Below are positions 58,939-64,000 of a DNA stretch of 64,000 bases, one piece after another (position 1 is the first letter of the stretch; each line of letters opens with the position of its first letter). The DNA is taken from positions 103,055,087 to 103,119,086 of the forward strand of contig CM043966.1 in the NCBI GenBank assembly GCA_014529385.2. The letters are read 5' to 3'. The notes under the pieces are model-generated. The model was not told the origin of the DNA, made no database searches, and saw only the letters and a list, made by a program, of their open reading frames with translations. This DNA comes from Adiantum capillus-veneris. Its lineage: Eukaryota > Streptophyta > Polypodiopsida > Polypodiales > Pteridaceae. The translations under genes were made by a program, and so were the position numbers.

Positions 58939-59758
58939 GTATGTGCTTTGCAGTAGTAACTTCATTGCATAAATTTTTTGGTTGGAATTAATTAGCTTTG
59001 AATCTCAGCTTTCTATTTTACCAGCATTTCTTGTTTTTTCAAACAAATTGACTTCAGGCTTCAATTAATTGTGGAGTCAACACTACATAGTCTAGAATGC
59101 CACAAATAAAAATATAGCTATCTCATTGTTTCTTCCAGGAGACATTTAATGACCTACCACGGTTGCTTCAACTACTCAAGGAGTGATTTTGTAACCTTTA
59201 TGGAAAGTTTTTCCTACTACAAGCCACTTTGTAATGTCACTCTAGGCACATTTTTCCAAAGCATTGTCGTGTTACTTCCTGTCTACAAGGAGAAAATAGG
59301 CCAGTGTTGGGGAAGTGTGTGTCAGCTTAGCCTTGAGCTGGTTAGTAATTCAAGACAGCTAGTTGAGAGGAGATTAAAAAGGAAAAATTCTACTTGGATT
59401 TTACAGTAAAATAGTGTAAATATATGAAAAATTCCGCTTGGATTTTACAAGAAAAGAGTGTAAATATAGCTAAGTTCTAGTTTGCAAAGTTTTTGCTTGA
59501 GGATTGGCTTTATGTTGAGATAAAGGTCTTTCTAGAGTCCATTGCTTTGGCCATTAAGGCATTAATAGGATGGGCCCCCATTGTTAAGGGTTTTGGCAAT
59601 GTGAAATGAGGCAATAAAAAGCACATATATGTGATGAAGGCAGCGGGTAGAGGTGTTGTGAGGATGATTTTGGGCTTTCCCCCCCTTATTTGGTGTTCCA
59701 TTGACGATGCTATTGAATTGAAAAAGCATGAAGAGACTTAGCCATAGCTTTCTGGCAT
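58939..59758. other. Intron or intergenic sequence, no exon recognised
   Basis: No continuation of the permease is seen. A minus-strand frame at 59510-59701 is probably the decayed tail of the Gypsy remnant that follows. A 14 bp AATTCCGCTTGGATTTTAC-like segment repeats near 59389 and 59430. Confidence 0.5.
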
Positions 59759-60000
59759 CATAAGCAGTAGATTTGGAACATATTCAATCAAACCACCAAT
59801 TTGCTTAAAAAACTGGGACCATCTAGCTTGACGGTCACTCCAATGTGCACTAGGCATAGATTGGAGCCGCTTGAGGGCTTGATGATCAATATGAACAATA
59901 AAATCTCTACCATACAAAAAATTCTTCCAATGCTTCTCTACATGTCACGTGCACATGGCTCTGTGTGCCATATGGATATGCTCCATCGACTTCTAGAGTC
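59759..60000 (-). pseudogene. Gypsy RNase H remnant
   Basis: The minus strand reads WKNFLYGRDFIVHIDHQALK, then RQARWSQFFKQIGGLIEYVP. This is the RNase H end of a Ty3/Gypsy pol with the conserved VHIDHQALK motif. A stop lies near 59975. It resembles none of the other Gypsy copies in the window closely. No LTR could be assigned. Confidence 0.75.
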
Positions 60001-60325
60001 AATTCTGTACAGATCTCTAGATAGGAGTGTCTAGAATCCTAGAGGATTAGTACCGGCAATTTTGTGAGTCAGCTTGCAGGATTTGCATGTGTGAACGAGT
60101 CCATTAGATTAGGTTTTCCAATTTTGGAACCCTCTTGCCTAAATGGCTTGTACAGATGTGACTACATTGCGATGGGCATTTGACATGATGTGCATGTAGG
60201 TCTAGGCTAGAGGAACATGTCGGTCCAGCTCTTTCACCAAATGGTTCATGGATTAGTGAGATATGGCCATTCTACCACTTGAGACTCACATGTGCGCCCA
60301 CACAGATTTTTCCTACTTGTCACCC

Positions 60326-60620
60326 AAAAAGTTTGTATAAAAGAAGCACAAAGGCCAGCGTTTTCTCATCAAGTTTTCCGGCGCAAGCTGCAGATCAGCT
60401 AGTGTTTTCTGCAGCTTCCACTTCCCCTGGTGTTTTTGCTCCACCTCACAACCATCTCTCGCAGCCCAGCGTTTTGGGATTTGCGAGTGCAAATCACCCC
60501 AGATCTGCCAGCAGTTTGGTGTTTTGGCCCTGTTCCTTGCCGGAAAAGGCTTCCATCTGCTAACGCGAATTCTTTGCTGCAGCCCGAACATTTCGGTAGC
60601 CCATCGATCCTCTTCCCGGC
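60326..60620 (+). promoter_or_regulatory. TATA box and AGCGTTTT-containing leader
   Basis: GTATAAAAGAAGC lies at about 60336-60348. It is followed by CCAGCGTTTT, GCAGATCAGC, GTGTTTTTGC, CCCAGCGTTTTGGG and GTGTTTTGGCC. The same words fill the region after the TATA box at 63158. No coding is convincing; frames on both strands at 60279-60960 have no known domain. It may be the start of a transcribed repeat. Confidence 0.4.
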
Positions 60621-60959
60621 CATTCCCTTGCCGCATCGACTGCTCCCATCGTTGCCCATTATCTACTCCATCGTCAACTGCATTTTCAGCCCTGCTCAGC
60701 GCGTCAAATCTGCTGCATTTTTGCAGCCAACCATTTGTCATAGGTGCAACAGAAAAGGGTGAATTGCGTGACGAACTTGTCTGCAAGTGCAAGAAAACCT
60801 CCTCTCCGTATCGGGCAGCCAATAGATCTCGGGTCTATCGCGATGGATCTCCTTGTCGTCAAGCTCCTAGCGTGTCCTGCCCACCGAACGTGCACGGGAA
60901 CTCACCGCAAGCAATGCCACAGCGTAAAGGGTGTACACGGCTAGAAGAGGGAGACTAGC

Positions 60960-62099
60960 AAGAGAGAGTGATCGCAAGTGAAATGCTAGGGAGAGAGAGA
61001 TTGATGGTGGAGAGAGGAAACCCTAGAGAGAGTGTTCCCATACACATCGAAATGCTAGAGAGAGATTGTAGCCCAAAACGCTGAATCTCTGCATTGCACA
61101 ACATGCCAAAAGTACAAGGGGAGGGATTGGATATATTACCTACTGCAAAACCCCACGACCTTGATAAATGACTAATAAATGCTAATAAATATGTAAACTC
61201 ACTGAAAGTGACCTGACACATATTTAGTAGCAGGATTGCAGAATACTCGAGACTTTGACTGCAGGAAACCCTAGGAACGGGGGTCCCGCCTCATACCAGC
61301 CTGAGCAACACCGTGGAGTGCATTGTCGAGAACACCGGTACGTCTATCTCAAGATACGGCTCGGCACAGCCACAAAACAGCCCTCAGTCCCTAATTTGCT
61401 CCAGGGAGATATTGGTGTCACAAATTGCTGACGTGTCAAGCCACTGAAGAATGGAGCCAACTTGCAGATCTCGGCCGAGGGGTCTAACCCTAAGATGAAG
61501 CAGCAGAAGGAGAAGAAGTTCCACCAACTTATGGGACCCCATCCAATGGGGGCTAGGGGACCTAGAGGCACTAAAATCAAAGCAGAGCTAACACACATAA
61601 AGCGTAGAAGATGATGACGTGGCTGCTCTACGGAACTCCCGCAAAACGCGTTGACATGCTGACGTGGCAGACTGTACGGATAGTCGCGCAATTTGCGCTA
61701 ACAGTGCCACGTGGCAGCTATACGGATTTTCGCAAAACGCACTGACAGCTTTTGGCCACCTGCTTTTGGACCAAATGCTTTTGAGTTTATAGCTTTTCAT
61801 TTAAATTGCTTTTCATAGGCCAAGGGCCTTTAAATATGAGCCAAGGGCTCATTCTCTGGCATGCTCCGTGTGAGATGCAAAGGATGGAGTACCGACGATG
61901 TACTGAGTTCAAGCAATATAAAGAAATACCGAAAGGGGCGCCAAGGTTTGGGGCCAGTGCTCTCTGGGTGAAACTCCTCATGCATCTCTTTTAGTTCAGT
62001 CGTTATTTGAAGTGCTTAAAGTTGTTCAGTTTGTTCTTTTCCATTGGCACGTGGTGCCCGTCTCGTGACATTGGAGCTAGCATCGGACAGGAAACTGAA
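60960..62099 (-). repeat. Possible 3' LTR of a Copia fragment, edges unknown
   Basis: This stretch follows (on the minus strand) the end of a Copia RNase H and contains a TATA-like CATATTTAAAGGCCC (minus strand, about 61826-61840) and a triple 45 bp repeat. No second copy is in the window, so the LTR reading is inference. No host gene is recognised in it. Confidence 0.4.
61616..61751. repeat. Three 45 bp tandem repeats with ACGTGGC
   Basis: Units start at 61616, 61661 and about 61706. Each has [AC]CGTGGC near its start, TACGGA after 10-14 bases, and GCAAAACGC or GCGCAATTTGCGC near the end. Identity between units is roughly 70-75% by eye. ACGTGGC is the core of the plant ABRE/G-box family. 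Confidence 0.8.
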
Positions 62100-62870
62100 C
62101 TCTTAACACCTCCTCTTAGCTCCTAGACAGGAAACTAGTCCAAGGGAGCTGGCATGAGAGGATAATGTCGCCTGTGAAAGAGGTTTGGTGAAGATGTGAG
62201 CAGGGTTATCCGAAGTCGGGATGTACTCTAGTTGGATAGAGACATCCTTGGTCTTCTCACAAACAAAATGGTACTGTATCTCTATATGCCTGGTCCGGGC
62301 ATGGAACACCCGTTCCTCGCATTAGCTCTACAACTCTGGTTTTAAGAGTACACAATGGTCTGCTGGGAAATCCCATCTTCGAAAGTAACCTCCGTATCCA
62401 CACTGACTCAGATGTAGCACTGCAAACAACTCGGTACTCTGCCTCCGTGAAAGATAAGGCAATTGTAGGTTGTATCTGCTGCTCCATGAAACTACTCCTG
62501 AGCCAAAAGAAAAGGTATAACCTGTAGTCGACCGTCATCCATCTGGATAGAATGATTTGGGAGTCTGTACCTCCAGCTGCATAGTGTATACCTAATCACT
62601 TGGTCGCCTCTAAATACCGCAGAGTTCAAAGAGACTGCTCCAAATGTGACTTGGCGGGTTTCTGCATGAAAGAAGTGAGAAGTCCCACCGAGAAGCTGAC
62701 ATCAAACCGGGTGTTGAAAACTCAAATAAGAGAACCAACGAATTTTCGATACTTTGTAGCATCTGCCACATATGGGGAATCATACTGTGACAACTTCTGA
62801 TTGGAATCCATAGGGGTTGAGATAGGTTTTCACTCGGTCTGTCACGTGACACATCCAACCCTATGTGTCC
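62100..62870 (-). pseudogene. Copia RT end and RNase H remnant (second lineage)
   Basis: Minus-strand frames give ADATKYRKFVGSLI, DVSFSVGLLTSFMQKPAKSH (62610-62760), then SFTEAEYRVVCSATSESVWI (62257-62480) and RTRHIEIQYHFVCEKTKDVS with IPTSDNPAHIFTKPLSQATL (62103-62309). This is the end of a Copia pol of a different lineage from Copia-1, D and EF. Frameshifts and stops separate the pieces. Upstream RT is absent. Confidence 0.87.
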
Positions 62871-63149
62871 GTGGACAAGCTACTTCATGACATGGGTTCA
62901 GTTCAGTTCAATCAGTCTAGCTTAGGAAGTGATCTTACACTTTTGTGGGTATGTTCGCAGACCGTGCATGCCCAAGCACTTAAGAGTAGATGCATATCCT
63001 CTGGTTGTACGCATCATGATCATCAGATTTCCATTAGAACCCATCAAGAGCATTTTTATAGTGCATAGACCTATTTTCCCTATTTTTGACATTTTTCACT
63101 TATTATTTTTAAGTGACTTTTATTGGGAACTAGGTTGGGCAATTTTGCT

Positions 63150-63560
63150 AAGCAAGTATATATAGAAACCTAGCGCTAGCACTTTTGGGTAGAAGAGGCA
63201 GCAGGAGCACTTGCTCAACAGGCAACTTCTCAGCAAGACCAACCCCCGCAACAGACCTAGCGTTTTTAGCCCATCTGAGAAGCTAGCGTTTTTGCAAGAC
63301 AGATCAGCCCTAGCGTTTTGTACAGCAGATCAGCCCCGGCGACAACAGAAGATAGCAGATTCCACAGCCACATAGCAGATCAGCCCGGCGTTAGCAGATT
63401 TCCACCGCAGGAAGACATTCAGCCCCTAGCGTTTTTGGATTGCAGTTCAGCCCTTAGCGTTTTGCAGTTCCATCGCGACAAGATCAACAAGTAGACTAGC
63501 GTTTTGCAGTTCCATTGCGACAAGACCACAGATAGCCTCAGCGTTTTCAGTTTTTTGCAG
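63150..63560 (+). promoter_or_regulatory. TATA box followed by an AGCGTTTT-rich leader
   Basis: AAGTATATATAGAAACC lies at about 63154-63170. Downstream, [CT]TAGCGTTTT or CAGCGTTTT occurs at about 63260, 63285, 63313, 63429, 63457, 63499 and 63539, interspersed with CAGATCAGCCC and GCAGTTCCAT[CT]GCGACAAG, the last twice. The pattern resembles the region at 60.34-60.62 kb. It looks like the untranslated leader of a transcribed repeat; no coding is visible. Confidence 0.45.
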
Positions 63561-64000
63561 TCAGACACCGCAATAGAAGTCCCGAACCTCGCAGATCTCA
63601 CCTTCCCGTAGCAGATCCTCGCCGCACGGTCAGATCCAGCGTAGTTTGCAGATTCAGCCCGGAAAACGCAGATTTCAACATCTGCATTTTCAGCGTGTCG
63701 TCGTTGCATCGTCGTCATCGACATAGAGTCAGAATTCAGCAGATACAAGATTTGCAGATTTCAGCCAGTAGCATTTGCAAATTTCAGCCCGTCTCGTCGT
63801 CGTCCTCATCGTCGTCGAAATCGTCGGCAAGTCCAAGCATTGTAGAGATTTGTGCAATCATAAGTAGACCGCTCTCGCCATAGAGAGTGGGGCCTTTGGA
63901 GGAGGGTTTGACAACATTCTGGTGTCGTATTCTTCTCTCTCTATCTCTCAGTCTCAGCACCTTCATTCACAGTGTTCACCACTTTGTTTGTGTCCATTGC
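63561..64000. other. Continuation of leader-like sequence, no gene recognised
   Basis: GCAGATTTCAGC-type words continue to about 63790, followed by a CGTCGTCGTC run. A 62-codon frame (63695-63883) is Ser-rich because of that run and is not called. Confidence 0.45.

Noticed and set aside
60279-60958. Overlapping frames of 86 to 169 codons on both strands
   Set aside because: They share the same GC-rich leader-like block, have no domain and contradict each other in strand.
1-64000. tRNA, rRNA, CRISPR array or organelle DNA
   Set aside because: No cloverleaf-like tRNA gene, rRNA core sequence, spaced direct-repeat array or organelle gene was seen on either strand. tRNA-Met matches are only the primer sites of LTR elements.

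Overview
The window is nuclear DNA of a land plant. It has Copia and Gypsy LTR retrotransposons primed from initiator tRNA-Met, a CACTA (En/Spm) transposase, a LINE, long (GA)n/(CA)n arrays, GT-AG introns, and fragments of two plant-type transporter genes. I see no bacterial, organellar or CRISPR-like sequence and no intact host gene. The species cannot be told from the sequence; the repeat density fits a large-genome plant. Almost every readable protein belongs to a mobile element, and almost every one is broken.

Layout. 1-9375: a minus-strand Copia element (Copia-1) cut by a minus-strand Gypsy (Gypsy-A, 2797-7574) with a 5 bp target duplication. 9482-19482: plus-strand Gypsy-B of the same family as A, with 1.35-1.44 kb LTRs. 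It is itself split by a 2.69 kb non-coding insertion (13001-15687). 20463-29002: remnants of an old plus-strand chromodomain Gypsy interrupted by minus-strand Gypsy-C (20846-28192), which has short LTRs and a perfect TCCCA target duplication. C carries its own roughly 1.4 kb non-coding insertion. About 29.4-34.3 kb: a degenerate minus-strand CACTA element with tnp2-type transposase and GCGGTAATA-like subterminal repeats at both ends. 36.5-37.05 kb: a dead exon-like piece of an ABCC (MRP) transporter. 38.5-40.2 kb: two 5'-truncated LINE copies separated and bounded by (GA)n arrays. 40.19-40.61 kb: a fold-back element. 40.99-42.53 kb: a degraded multi-exon gene resembling the plant Transposase_24 family.

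42554-47718: a nearly complete plus-strand Copia (Copia-D, 227 bp LTRs, GTCCA duplication). It is readable in one frame but has four in-frame stops and a Lys in place of the integrase catalytic Glu. 48.18-48.56 kb: a Gypsy RNase H remnant. 49658-57100: a second Copia of the same family (Copia-EF), with one pair of LTRs and one outer ACATC duplication, but with about 2.3 kb of pol present twice in tandem. 58145-58938: the first two exons of a GABA-transporter-like amino-acid permease, with correct splice phase and no third exon found. 59.7-64 kb: further Gypsy and Copia remnants, a triple 45 bp ACGTGGC-containing repeat, and two TATA-led stretches rich in AGCGTTTT.

How it works together: this is a retrotransposon graveyard with layered insertions rather than a set of cooperating genes. 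Relative ages can be read from the nesting: Copia-1 before Gypsy-A, old plus Gypsy before Gypsy-C, Gypsy-B before its insert. The items most worth a second look are the internally duplicated Copia-EF, the LINE copies bounded by GA arrays, the GCGGTAATA repeat family at three loci, and the unclassified 2.69 kb insertion. I did not find a convincing previously undescribed gene system.
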